Shown piece by piece: positions 18,877 through 27,077 of a stretch of DNA of 64,000 bases. Origin of the DNA: Rickettsiales bacterium (GTDB lineage: Bacteria; Pseudomonadota; Alphaproteobacteria; Rickettsiales; Midichloriaceae); NCBI GenBank assembly GCA_023263785.1, contig JALQUO010000001.1, positions 467,693-531,692 on the forward strand. Direction: 5' to 3'. A program made the translations under genes and the position numbers. Below the pieces are notes generated by a model that saw only the letters and a list, made by a program, of their open reading frames with translations, searched no databases and was not told the origin of the DNA. The stretch's first letter is position 1; each line of letters starts with the position of its first letter.

Positions 18877-19197
18877 TTAAATATTTTCACCTGTTCTTTT
18901 TGAAAATCTAACCTTTTTATCATCTTCAAACTTATAACCTATTTTTGTGCGAAGGCTAGTTCTTGGATCTATATGGGAAACGTTCGATGAGTGTATTGGG
19001 TGCTCAACCTGGATAACTGAAGGTTTAGGATTTTCCATTGTAGGCTTTATACGTTTACTCATCACATTTATGCCTTCTACAATAATTTTCATTGTGCTCG
19101 GCATGGCTTTTACTATGTGACCTTTCTTGCCCTTATCCTTACCAGCGATAACTAATACCAGATCGCCCTTTTTAAATTTCATTTTATTCTTTGTCAT
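18877..19197 (-). CDS. rplX: 50S ribosomal protein L24
   Basis: 106 aa early assembly protein. The KOW motif KKGDLVLVIAGKDKGKKGHI (about 9-28) and the HPIHSSNV segment are clear. Confidence 0.98.
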   Translation of the reverse strand: MTKNKMKFKKGDLVLVIAGKDKGKKGHIVKAMPSTMKIIVEGINVMSKRIKPTMENPKPSVIQVEHPIHSSNVSHIDPRTSLRTKIGYKFEDDKKVRFSKRTGENI

Positions 19198-19208
19198 ATT
19201 TCTAAAAT

Positions 19209-19574
19209 CTATAAAACTTCTGGTGCTAAAGATATTATTTTAGGGAAACTCTCCCTTATTTCACGTGGCATAGGACGATCGATCCTTGTACCTATCAATT
19301 CGTAGTTCTTATCCAATAGAACAACAGAGCTGCTCGAGAATCTAATTACAGAACCATCTTCTCTTTTAAATTCTGGTTGAGTTACAACTACAGCATCGTA
19401 TACTTCACCAGCTTTTACTTTACCTTTAGGTATAGCACTCTTTATAGAGACCTTAATGACGTCACCAACACCAGCATGTCTTCTTCTTGTTCCGCCATGT
19501 GGTTTGATACACATCACACTTTTTGCACCTGAGTTGTCAGCGACCTCAAGTCTACTACCCATTTGTATTGCCAT
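19209..19574 (-). CDS. rplN: 50S ribosomal protein L14
   Basis: 121 aa. The segments [37 protein letters not shown] and the C-terminal [12 protein letters not shown] are typical. It forms an inter-subunit bridge with the small subunit. Confidence 0.98.
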   Translation of the reverse strand: MAIQMGSRLEVADNSGAKSVMCIKPHGGTRRRHAGVGDVIKVSIKSAIPKGKVKAGEVYDAVVVTQPEFKREDGSVIRFSSSSVVLLDKNYELIGTRIDRPMPREIRESFPKIISLAPEVL

Positions 19575-19592
19575 TTTCCTACCAAATTTTAT

Positions 19593-19832
19593 TTAATTTG
19601 TTTGATCGTATAAAACAACCCATTTTTTCATCTTTGAAATTGGAGGTGACTCCTGTATGAAAACTGTGTCACCAACAACAAATTTCTCCTGCGGATCATG
19701 AGCCATATACTTCTTATCAACAATCACCTTTTTTTTATACTTTGGATCCATTCTGTGTTTACGCACCTTGACAACAATAGTTTGTTTACCAGCAGCACTT
19801 TTCACAACGCCCTTAAAAACTTTTTTTGGCAT
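19593..19832 (-). CDS. rpsQ: 30S ribosomal protein S17
   Basis: 79 aa OB-fold protein. The segments FKGVVKSAAGKQTIVVKV and MAHDPQEKFVVGDTVFIQE fit S17. It is 3 bp downstream of rpmC. Confidence 0.98.
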   Translation of the reverse strand: MPKKVFKGVVKSAAGKQTIVVKVRKHRMDPKYKKKVIVDKKYMAHDPQEKFVVGDTVFIQESPPISKMKKWVVLYDQTN

Positions 19833-19835
19833 GTT

Positions 19836-20042
19836 TTACTTTACTTTATTTTCATTTCTCTTTATTTCAGCTAGCCTTGTTTTTATTCTAGCGATATCTT
19901 TTTTGACTCTTATGATACTTGCTGGGTTAATTGCATCAAGCTTCTTTTGGAATCTTAAGTTCATATACTCTTTTTTTAGACTCCCAAGCTGTGCGAATAA
20001 CTCACTCTCACTCAGAGGAACAGTTTCTTTTGAATAATTCAT
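19836..20042 (-). CDS. rpmC: 50S ribosomal protein L29
   Basis: 68 aa two-helix protein at the nascent-chain exit. ELFAQLGSLKKEYMNLRFQK and the VKKDIARIKTRLAEI helix are typical. It lies 93 bp after rplP, an unusually large gap inside this operon that contains a terminator-like hairpin. Confidence 0.95.
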   Translation of the reverse strand: MNYSKETVPLSESELFAQLGSLKKEYMNLRFQKKLDAINPASIIRVKKDIARIKTRLAEIKRNENKVK

Positions 20043-20065
20043 TTCTAAATCAAAATTATTTTAGT

Positions 20066-20110
20066 AAAAAAATGCTGAACATGCCAGAAAATAACTGGCA
20101 AATTTTAGCA
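20066..20110 (-). terminator. intrinsic-terminator-like hairpin between rplP and rpmC
   Basis: On the minus strand an imperfect stem forms: outer TGCT/AGCA and inner TGCCAG/CTGGCA with loop TTATTTT. It is followed directly by seven T (20072-20066). This is the classical intrinsic terminator form, located in the middle of the ribosomal protein operon. Partial termination (attenuation) or an operon boundary would both explain it. No clear promoter is seen in the short space before rpmC. Confidence 0.65.
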
Positions 20111-20135
20111 CATCTTTCATTTTCAAGCAACCTCT

Positions 20136-20546
20136 TCAATCGATCTGTTGCACGAACTTTGTCTTTATTGGTAGCTTCCCGCTAGCAAGTCTGAAAGCCT
20201 CTTGAGCTTGCTCGCTTGAAACACCAGCAAGTTCAAATAAAATTCTACCTGGCTGTACTCTGCAGATGTAGAACTCTACTGAGCCCTTACCGCTACCCAT
20301 TCTTACTTCAGCTGGTTTACGAGAAACTGGTACATCTGGGAAAACTCTTATCCATAGTCTTCCAGCCCTACGCAGATATCTATTGATTGCCTTTCTAGCA
20401 GCTTCTATTTGCCTAGCAGTAATCCTTTCAGGTTCCATTGCTTTCAAACCAAAAGATCCGAAAGCTATTGTGTATCCACACTTAGCGTTTCCGTGAATCC
20501 TACCTTTAAAGGCTTTTCTGTATTTTGTCTTTTTAGGAAATAACAT
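20136..20546 (-). CDS. rplP: 50S ribosomal protein L16
   Basis: 136 aa protein at the A-site side of the peptidyl-transferase region. The start [11 protein letters not shown] and the segments [20 protein letters not shown] and [22 protein letters not shown] are typical. Confidence 0.98.
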   Translation of the reverse strand: MLFPKKTKYRKAFKGRIHGNAKCGYTIAFGSFGLKAMEPERITARQIEAARKAINRYLRRAGRLWIRVFPDVPVSRKPAEVRMGSGKGSVEFYICRVQPGRILFELAGVSSEQAQEAFRLASGKLPIKTKFVQQID

Positions 20547-20565
20547 CTTTCTTATATATATTTAG

Positions 20566-21204
20566 TTACTGAGCAACTTTAAATGTCTCACCTTTAAAAA
20601 TCCATACTTTCACTCCGATAACACCATATGTAGTGTTAGCTCTAGCTTTAGCATGATCAACCTGAGCTCTCAGGGTATGAAGAGGAACACGTCCTTCCAT
20701 ATCCCACTCTGTACGAGCAATCTCAGCACCGCCTAGTCTTCCTGAAACCATCACTTTGATACCAAGAGCACCCATCTTCATTGCATTACGAATTGCACCT
20801 TTCATAACTTTCTTGAATGAAACGTTAGACTCGAGCTGTTGAGCAACAAGGTTAGCGACGATTTGAGCTTCTACTTCTGGTCTTCTGACTTCAACTATAT
20901 TTATTGAAACTTCATCACCTGTAAGATTTGCAACAAACTCTTTGACTTTCGCCATATCATCGCCTTTTTTGCCAATAACCACACCTGGTTTAGCAGTATG
21001 AATTGCAACTTTTGTCTTCTTATTCAAACGCTCTATAACAACTTTTGCAACAGCCGCGTGAGCTAGTTTGTTTGTTATGAACTTTTTAATTTGCAAGTCC
21101 TGATGGAGCTTTGTAGCATAGTCCTCTCCATCCGCATACCATCTTGAGTCCCAAGTGCGAGTGATTCCAAGACGAAGACCTATAGGATTAACTTTTTGAC
21201 CCAT
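20566..21204 (-). CDS. rpsC: 30S ribosomal protein S3
   Basis: 212 aa. The start [20 protein letters not shown], the KH domain [14 protein letters not shown] (about 74-87) and the C-terminal [20 protein letters not shown] are characteristic. It contributes to mRNA entry and helicase activity. Confidence 0.98.
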   Translation of the reverse strand: MGQKVNPIGLRLGITRTWDSRWYADGEDYATKLHQDLQIKKFITNKLAHAAVAKVVIERLNKKTKVAIHTAKPGVVIGKKGDDMAKVKEFVANLTGDEVSINIVEVRRPEVEAQIVANLVAQQLESNVSFKKVMKGAIRNAMKMGALGIKVMVSGRLGGAEIARTEWDMEGRVPLHTLRAQVDHAKARANTTYGVIGVKVWIFKGETFKVAQ

Positions 21205-21222
21205 ATATTTTTTCTATTAATT

Positions 21223-21576
21223 TTATTCTTCTGTTACAAAAATCACGAATCTAGTGAGAGGCTTCATAATTCTTGATCCTCTACCTCTAGCTCTAGCAGT
21301 GAACCTTTTGATGTAAGGCCCTTTCTCTATGACAACTCTTGAAACACGCAATCTATCTATGTCAAGATTCTTATTGTTTTGAGCATTTGCTATAGCTGAG
21401 TTTAAAACACTAAGCATGTCTTTTGAGACTTTTCTCTTGCAGAACTGTAACTGCAAAACAGCATCGCTAGCGCTTCTTTTTCTGATGATATCAGCAACAA
21501 GGTTTGCCTTGTAAACACTGGTTCTAATCAGACTGCTCTTAGCATATGCTGTTGTATCTTGATTATTCATACTCAT
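21223..21576 (-). CDS. rplV: 50S ribosomal protein L22
   Basis: 117 aa exit-tunnel protein. The segments [20 protein letters not shown] and [19 protein letters not shown] are typical. It overlaps the rpsS stop by 4 bp (ATGA type), a sign of coupled translation. Confidence 0.97.
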   Translation of the reverse strand: MSMNNQDTTAYAKSSLIRTSVYKANLVADIIRKRSASDAVLQLQFCKRKVSKDMLSVLNSAIANAQNNKNLDIDRLRVSRVVIEKGPYIKRFTARARGRGSRIMKPLTRFVIFVTEE

Positions 21577-21869
21577 TTCTTACCTGTAGTTTTTTTGTTA
21601 CCACTATGACCAGTAAATGTTCTTGTTGGAGCGAACTCACCGAGTTTCTTACCAACCATGTCATCAGTTACTCTTACTGGGATCATTTTTTTCCCATTGT
21701 GTACCATGAAGGTGAAGTTAACAAACATTGGTAATATTGTACTTCCCCTTGACCAAGTAGATATAACTGTTGCAGAGCCCTTTGCAGACTTTGAAGCCTT
21801 TGTGAACTTTGCGAGTAATTTTGGACTGACAAAAGGTCCTTTCCAATTTGATCTTCTACCCATATTCAA
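21573..21869 (-). CDS. rpsS: 30S ribosomal protein S19
   Basis: 98 aa head protein. [35 protein letters not shown] and [14 protein letters not shown] are diagnostic. Confidence 0.98.
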   Translation of the reverse strand: MNMGRRSNWKGPFVSPKLLAKFTKASKSAKGSATVISTWSRGSTILPMFVNFTFMVHNGKKMIPVRVTDDMVGKKLGEFAPTRTFTGHSGNKKTTGKK

Positions 21870-21876
21870 TAATTAA

Positions 21877-22707
21877 TTAACGGTTTCTATGTCTTGACTT
21901 AGCAATAAACTTATCTGTACGTTTATTGTTTCTTGTACGTTTACCTTTTGTTGGTTTGCCCCAAGGAGTTACTGGATGTCTACCACCAGACGACTTACCT
22001 TCACCACCACCAAGAGGGTGATCTACCGGGTTCATCGCAACACCACGAACTGTAGGTTTAACGCCTAACCAACGTCTTCTACCAGCTTTTCCGTATACAA
22101 CGTTTTTATTATCTAGGTTTGAAACGACTCCGATTGTAGCTCTACACATAGGTGATACAATACGTACTTCTCCAGATCTTAATTTCAAAAGGATCTGTTC
22201 TGGATCTTTACTTACAACTGAAGCATAAGAACCAGCAGCTCTTGCCAACTGACCACCTTTACCTGATTTAAGCTCAACGTTGTGAACCATTGTATCGATT
22301 GGGATGTTCTTCAGTAACATTGAATTACCAACTTTAATATCAGCTGCATCGTCTGATATGATTTCTGTACCAGGAGTTAGTTTATTAGGAGCTATGATAT
22401 AAGCTTGCTCACCATCTGTATATTTTATAAGAGCTATAAAAGCTGAGCGATTTGGATCATACTCAAGACGCTCTACAACAGCCGGAACACCAACTTTAGA
22501 ACGTTTGAAATCAACTATTCTGTACTTATTTTTACAGCCAGCACCTTTTTTCCAAGCAGTGATCCTACCAAAGTTGTTACGGCCCTTCGCAGCGCGTTTT
22601 TTCGCTATTAAACTTTTAACTGGCTTACCCGACCATAGCTCTGATCTGTCAACTAGAACTGTATCGCGGCTACCAGGTGTTATTGGTTTTAAAAACTTTA
22701 ATGCCAT
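21877..22707 (-). CDS. rplB: 50S ribosomal protein L2
   Basis: 276 aa protein needed for subunit association and the peptidyl-transferase centre. The segments [40 protein letters not shown] and [20 protein letters not shown] are diagnostic. Confidence 0.98.
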   Translation of the reverse strand: MALKFLKPITPGSRDTVLVDRSELWSGKPVKSLIAKKRAAKGRNNFGRITAWKKGAGCKNKYRIVDFKRSKVGVPAVVERLEYDPNRSAFIALIKYTDGEQAYIIAPNKLTPGTEIISDDAADIKVGNSMLLKNIPIDTMVHNVELKSGKGGQLARAAGSYASVVSKDPEQILLKLRSGEVRIVSPMCRATIGVVSNLDNKNVVYGKAGRRRWLGVKPTVRGVAMNPVDHPLGGGEGKSSGGRHPVTPWGKPTKGKRTRNNKRTDKFIAKSRHRNR

Positions 22708-22728
22708 TATCTTTCTTCTATTTATTTA

Positions 22729-23028
22729 TTATGAACCAAAGACTTCATCTAATTTCTGATCTTTTGCTAGTGTCACTATGGCTTTTTTCATTGTAACTTT
22801 TTTGCCAAGTTGACCTCTTCTAGCTCCTTTGGTTTTTGATCTTGAAGCAACTATGTTAACGCTAACAACTTTTTTTCCAAAGATCTTCTCTACAGCAGCT
22901 CTAACTTGGCCTTTAGTTGTCTCTTCTCTCACAAAGAAAGTATATTTTGAAGCTTCATGTTGTGCAAAAGCCTTTTCTGTTCTAACAGGTGAGACTAGTA
23001 CATCGTATAATTGTGGCTGTATAGTCAT
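22729..23028 (-). CDS. rplW: 50S ribosomal protein L23
   Basis: 99 aa docking site for trigger factor and SRP. The segments SPVRTEKAF, YTFFVREETTKGQVRAAVEK and FGKKVVSVNIV fit the family. It overlaps the rplD stop by 4 bp. Confidence 0.97.
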   Translation of the reverse strand: MTIQPQLYDVLVSPVRTEKAFAQHEASKYTFFVREETTKGQVRAAVEKIFGKKVVSVNIVASRSKTKGARRGQLGKKVTMKKAIVTLAKDQKLDEVFGS

Positions 23029-23654
23029 TTTGTGAATCTTTGTTGAAGGTTATCAATTGCAGAAACAGTAATAATTATCTTGTCATGCTTCATTATATCT
23101 AGAACATTTATTCCAACTATTGGAAGAACGTTAACTTTATGAAGATTTGCTGAAGATAGCTTAAGATTATCGCTTACTGTTGCATCAATCATTAAAACTT
23201 TTGTATTTCTATCTATACCAATTCCTTCCAATTTCTTAGCAAAAACAGATGTTTTTCTATCATCCATATCTATATTATCCATAAGGATTATTTGTTTTGA
23301 TCTGAATCGATCTGAAAGAATTGATTTAAGTCCTAAATCTCTAACTTTTTTATTTAATGAAAACTCATGAGATCTTGGAATTGGTCCGAAAACTATACCA
23401 CCACCAACAAAGATTGGTGCTTTAATACTTCCGTGTCTCGCACGACCACCACCTTTCTGAGCATATATCTTTCTTGTTGAACCACTGACTTCGTTACGAT
23501 TTTTTGCCTTGTGTGTTCCAGCACGAGCCTTAGCTCTCTGCCAAAGTACAACTCTCTGAATTATATCAGTACGTGTTGCGACACAAAATGTGGCCCCGTC
23601 AAGTGTTTTTGTTTCAACAACCTGGTTGTTCCAGTTTAAAACTTCTACTTGCAT
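23025..23654 (-). CDS. rplD: 50S ribosomal protein L4
   Basis: 209 aa. RAGTHKAKNRNEVSGSTRKI and QKGGGRARHGSIKAPIFVGGG (about 60-95) form the conserved tunnel loop. In E. coli L4 also represses the S10 operon. Here it is the first gene: rpsJ and rplC are absent upstream and miaB follows instead. A TATAAT lies only 8 bp before the ATG (23668-23663), so the leader may be very short. Confidence 0.97.
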   Translation of the reverse strand: MQVEVLNWNNQVVETKTLDGATFCVATRTDIIQRVVLWQRAKARAGTHKAKNRNEVSGSTRKIYAQKGGGRARHGSIKAPIFVGGGIVFGPIPRSHEFSLNKKVRDLGLKSILSDRFRSKQIILMDNIDMDDRKTSVFAKKLEGIGIDRNTKVLMIDATVSDNLKLSSANLHKVNVLPIVGINVLDIMKHDKIIITVSAIDNLQQRFTK

Positions 23655-23879
23655 CTGTTTTAATTATAATAACTAATTTTTAAACTTATTTCATAATAAA
23701 ATGAACCTCATGGGCAGTAATGCCTAGGGATACAATCAATTAAAATTTAATCTAGAGTAACATGCCATAACTTCGGCGCTGCTGCGACGTTTTTCGGCAC
23801 AAAAATTATCTTTCAAACTATCAAAAGACAGATTGTAATGAAACGAACCTACAATATTTATGTGTAATTTGCAAGTACT
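23655..23879. other. rplD-miaB intergenic region with a GC-rich island
   Basis: 225 bp without a convincing gene. Positions 23761-23801 are much richer in G and C than the surroundings, and GGCAGTAATGCC near 23713 can form a small stem. This could be a structured leader of the ribosomal operon, a small RNA, or remains of a lost gene. The lost rplC C-terminus could not be recognised in any frame. No tRNA pattern was found. Confidence 0.3.
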
Positions 23880-25253
23880 TTATTCAATGATTTCACCATG
23901 CAGGCTATTTTGAGTAGCATCTTTGATCTTCACATTAACTATATCACCTATTTTATACTTCGGATTCTGCACTATAACTGACTGCATATACTCAGATTTA
24001 CCCACTAGCTGCCCTTCATGTCGACCTTCTTTTTCAAGTAAAACAGAAAGAGTTTGTCCAACTTTACTTTTATTGAACTCGGTTTGTTGTTGATAGAGTA
24101 GTTTTTGGAGTCTTTGGAGTCTGTCATCTTTATCTTTTTCACTGATTTGATTTTTAAGTACTGAAGCGGGAGTACCTGGGCGAGGGCTATATTTAAATGA
24201 ATATGCTTGAGCGTAGTTAACTTTTTGAACGAGATCCATTGTGTTATTGAAATCCTCCTCAGTTTCCCCCGGATACCCAACTATGAAATCAGATGAAAAT
24301 GCTATATCTGTCCTTACAGAGCGGAATTTATCCATCAGATCGAAATAGAAGTCGCGTGTGTGTTTTCTATTCATTGATTTTAGAATTCTGTCTGAACCTG
24401 ACTGTACTGGCAAGTGAATATATGGCATCAACTTATCGATATTCGCATGAGCATCCAAAAGATCGGAATTCAGAATATCATTTGGATGTGAAGTAGTATA
24501 TCTGATCCTTTGAAGACCATCTATTTTTGCTAGCTTTTCAATAATTTTACCTAAAGTTATTTCCTCACCTTTCTCATCTAGCCCATGGTATGCGCTGACG
24601 TTTTGACCTAGAAGTGTTATTTCCTTACATCCTTGTGAAACAAGTATTACAGCTTCTCTATATATGTCAGAGAATGGCCTAGAAAACTCTGCTCCACGTG
24701 TATATGGTACGACGCAAAAATGACAAAACTTATCACAACCTTCCTGTACTGAGAGGAATGCAGAGTGGCGTTTTTTTTCTGGATTGAGGCTCAATTTATC
24801 AAACTTATCGTTCTCATAGAAATCGAGATCTACAACCCAAGATTTTTCACGTTTCACCCGTTCTATCAGCTCAGGTAAATTCTGGTATGACTGCGGCCCA
24901 ACAACTATATCGACGCAAGGTGATCTAGCTATAATATTCTCGCCCTCTGCTTGTCCGACACAACCTGCTACCACAACCATCATCTGGTCATTATTTTTTT
25001 CTAGTCTGTCTTTTTTCAGAATCGCAATTCTACCTAGCTCAGAGTGTACCTTCTCAGATGCTTTCTCCCTTATGTGACATGTATTCAAAATCACTAAATC
25101 CCCCTCTTCAGGCGTTTCTGTTTGTTTAAATCCATGAGGTCTTAGAAGATCTATCATCTTTTCAGAATCATAGACATTCATCTGACATCCATAAGTTTTA
25201 ATATAAACTTTTTTTATATTATTTGACAAAACATTGTCTTTATTAGTGGTCAT
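23880..25253 (-). CDS. miaB: tRNA-2-methylthio-N6-dimethylallyladenosine synthase
   Basis: Radical-SAM methylthiotransferase acting on i6A37 of tRNA. It is 457 aa. The N-terminal UPF0004 domain has its cluster cysteines (KTYGCQMNVYDSE, NTCHIREKA, VAGCVGQAE), the radical SAM box is CDKFCHFCVVPYTRG (about 167-181), and a C-terminal TRAM domain follows (about 385-450). Confidence 0.97.
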   Translation of the reverse strand: MTTNKDNVLSNNIKKVYIKTYGCQMNVYDSEKMIDLLRPHGFKQTETPEEGDLVILNTCHIREKASEKVHSELGRIAILKKDRLEKNNDQMMVVVAGCVGQAEGENIIARSPCVDIVVGPQSYQNLPELIERVKREKSWVVDLDFYENDKFDKLSLNPEKKRHSAFLSVQEGCDKFCHFCVVPYTRGAEFSRPFSDIYREAVILVSQGCKEITLLGQNVSAYHGLDEKGEEITLGKIIEKLAKIDGLQRIRYTTSHPNDILNSDLLDAHANIDKLMPYIHLPVQSGSDRILKSMNRKHTRDFYFDLMDKFRSVRTDIAFSSDFIVGYPGETEEDFNNTMDLVQKVNYAQAYSFKYSPRPGTPASVLKNQISEKDKDDRLQRLQKLLYQQQTEFNKSKVGQTLSVLLEKEGRHEGQLVGKSEYMQSVIVQNPKYKIGDIVNVKIKDATQNSLHGEIIE

Positions 25254-25324
25254 TTAGCTGGTATTTTTACAAAAATAATTTCGAATAATACCTGAGTATT
25301 TTTAAAATTACAATCGTTTACCAT

Positions 25325-26857
25325 TCATGTAATCCACCTGTAACTAAGGGCTTCAGCAAGCATTGTGCTTGTGCAGTCCTCGGAATTTTGCAGGTCTGCT
25401 ATGGTGCGAGCAACTCTCAGAACTCTGTTTACGCCTCTCATTGAAAGATTAAACCTTTCGACTGCTGTGTATAGAAGTTTTTGAGCTGTAGCATCTAACT
25501 TTACTGACTCTTTGAGCAAATCACCATCTAGTTGTGCATTTATGATCATTTTAGTACCTAGTTTTTCACATCTTTTGCTTTGTATATCTCGTGCTGCAAC
25601 GACTCTCTTTAAAACCTCTGCGGATGTCTCAGAATCATTTTTCTCATTTGATATCACTCCTATTTCTGATGGTTTTATAGGTGCAACATGAACGTGCATG
25701 TCAAATCTATCTAATAAAGGCCCAGAAATCCTCTTCTGATAGTCTTCAGCACAGAGTGGTGCTTTCCTACACTTCAGAGTTGGATTATCGTTAAAGTAAC
25801 CGCATCTACATGGGTTCATTGCAGCTATTAGCTGAAAATTTGCTGGATATGTAACATGTGAATTAACTCTTGCAATTGTGATGTTTTTGGCCTCAAGAGG
25901 TTGTCTGAGAGACTCCAGTGCTTGTTTACTGAACTCAGGCAACTCATCTAAGAAAAGCACTCCGTTATGTGCGAGGGTTACTTCACCAGGTTTTGCATCC
26001 TTTCCACCACCAACAATAGCAGGCATAGAAGATGAAGAATGTGGCTCTCTAAAAGGACGTCTTTGTACAAGCCCTTTTGCTGTATCTAACATTCCAACAA
26101 TACTAGCTATGATACTGACCTGTAGCTGTTCTTCCCTCGTGAGGGGCGGTAATATGCTGTTCAGTCTTTTAGCGAGCATCGATTTTCCTGTTCCTGGAGG
26201 TCCCATCATGAGAAGGTTATGACCACCAGCTGCAGCTATCTCCAAAGCTTTTTTAGGTAATTCCTGTCCTCTAACATCACTTAAATCATATTTCTCAGCA
26301 TATCTCTGTTCGTCTTGATCTTCTGATTTGACACTTTGTATCTGATTTTTACCGTCTAGATGATTTATAATATCAATTAGATTTGCTGGAGCTAAAATAT
26401 CTTCGTTATCAGATAGGCTTGCTTCATAGGCATTGTCGCTTGGACATATCAGTCCTAGCTCTAGCTCTTTTGCTTTGATAGCTGCAGGTAAAACCCCATT
26501 CACTTTAGTAATTGAACCGTTCAATGAGAGTTCTCCGATTACAACATACTTTTTGTGTTCATCAGTTTTTATTACACCCATCGCAACAAGAAGAGCAATT
26601 GCTATACCAAGATCAAAATGACTCCCATCTTTCATCATATCAGCTGGTGCAAGGTTCACTGTAATTCTCTTTGCAGGAAATCCGATGCCGATGCTAGCGA
26701 AAGCAGCTCTCACTCGCTCTTTTGACTCAGAGACAGACTTATTCGCCATACCCACCATATTGAATGCCGGTAAGCCTCCAGATGCTACATGGACCTGTAT
26801 TTCGATTCTTTGTACATCTATTCCAGAGAATGCTATAGTGTTGACTTTTGATAGCAT
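25325..26857 (-). CDS. comM: Mg-chelatase-like ATPase ComM/YifB
   Basis: 510 aa. An N-terminal Lon-protease-like S5 fold (about 1-170) precedes the AAA+ domain with Walker A GPPGTGKS (about 222-229), Walker B LFLDELPEF and MNPCRCGYF, then a C-terminal Mg-chelatase domain. Homologues are hexameric branch-migration helicases that help integrate foreign DNA during transformation. No other competence gene is visible here. Confidence 0.95.
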   Translation of the reverse strand: MLSKVNTIAFSGIDVQRIEIQVHVASGGLPAFNMVGMANKSVSESKERVRAAFASIGIGFPAKRITVNLAPADMMKDGSHFDLGIAIALLVAMGVIKTDEHKKYVVIGELSLNGSITKVNGVLPAAIKAKELELGLICPSDNAYEASLSDNEDILAPANLIDIINHLDGKNQIQSVKSEDQDEQRYAEKYDLSDVRGQELPKKALEIAAAGGHNLLMMGPPGTGKSMLAKRLNSILPPLTREEQLQVSIIASIVGMLDTAKGLVQRRPFREPHSSSSMPAIVGGGKDAKPGEVTLAHNGVLFLDELPEFSKQALESLRQPLEAKNITIARVNSHVTYPANFQLIAAMNPCRCGYFNDNPTLKCRKAPLCAEDYQKRISGPLLDRFDMHVHVAPIKPSEIGVISNEKNDSETSAEVLKRVVAARDIQSKRCEKLGTKMIINAQLDGDLLKESVKLDATAQKLLYTAVERFNLSMRGVNRVLRVARTIADLQNSEDCTSTMLAEALSYRWIT

Positions 26858-27077
26858 TACCTATTTTCAAAAATGACAAACTTTCTTTTTTGCAAATAAG
26901 AGTTTTGTAACATAATAAGATAGTTTTTTAGTTGTTTGGTATGCTCTTTATATTATCACACATCTTTATAGAGCTTTCAAGTAACTTCTAAAAAATATTG
27001 ATAAAAAAATATTTTGCTGATGTAGAGATTTATGTATCGGGATGTTATATCTGGAGATAATCAAGTAAAAAAATAAT

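Noticed and set aside
23655-23879. tRNA, tmRNA or remnant of rplC
   Set aside because: No T-loop, acceptor pairing or L3 sequence could be recognised in any frame or strand.
26992-27015. Terminator-like AT palindrome before ftsK
   Set aside because: The stem is only A and T (AAAATATT/AATATTTT), which is expected by chance in this composition, and it lies upstream of a gene.
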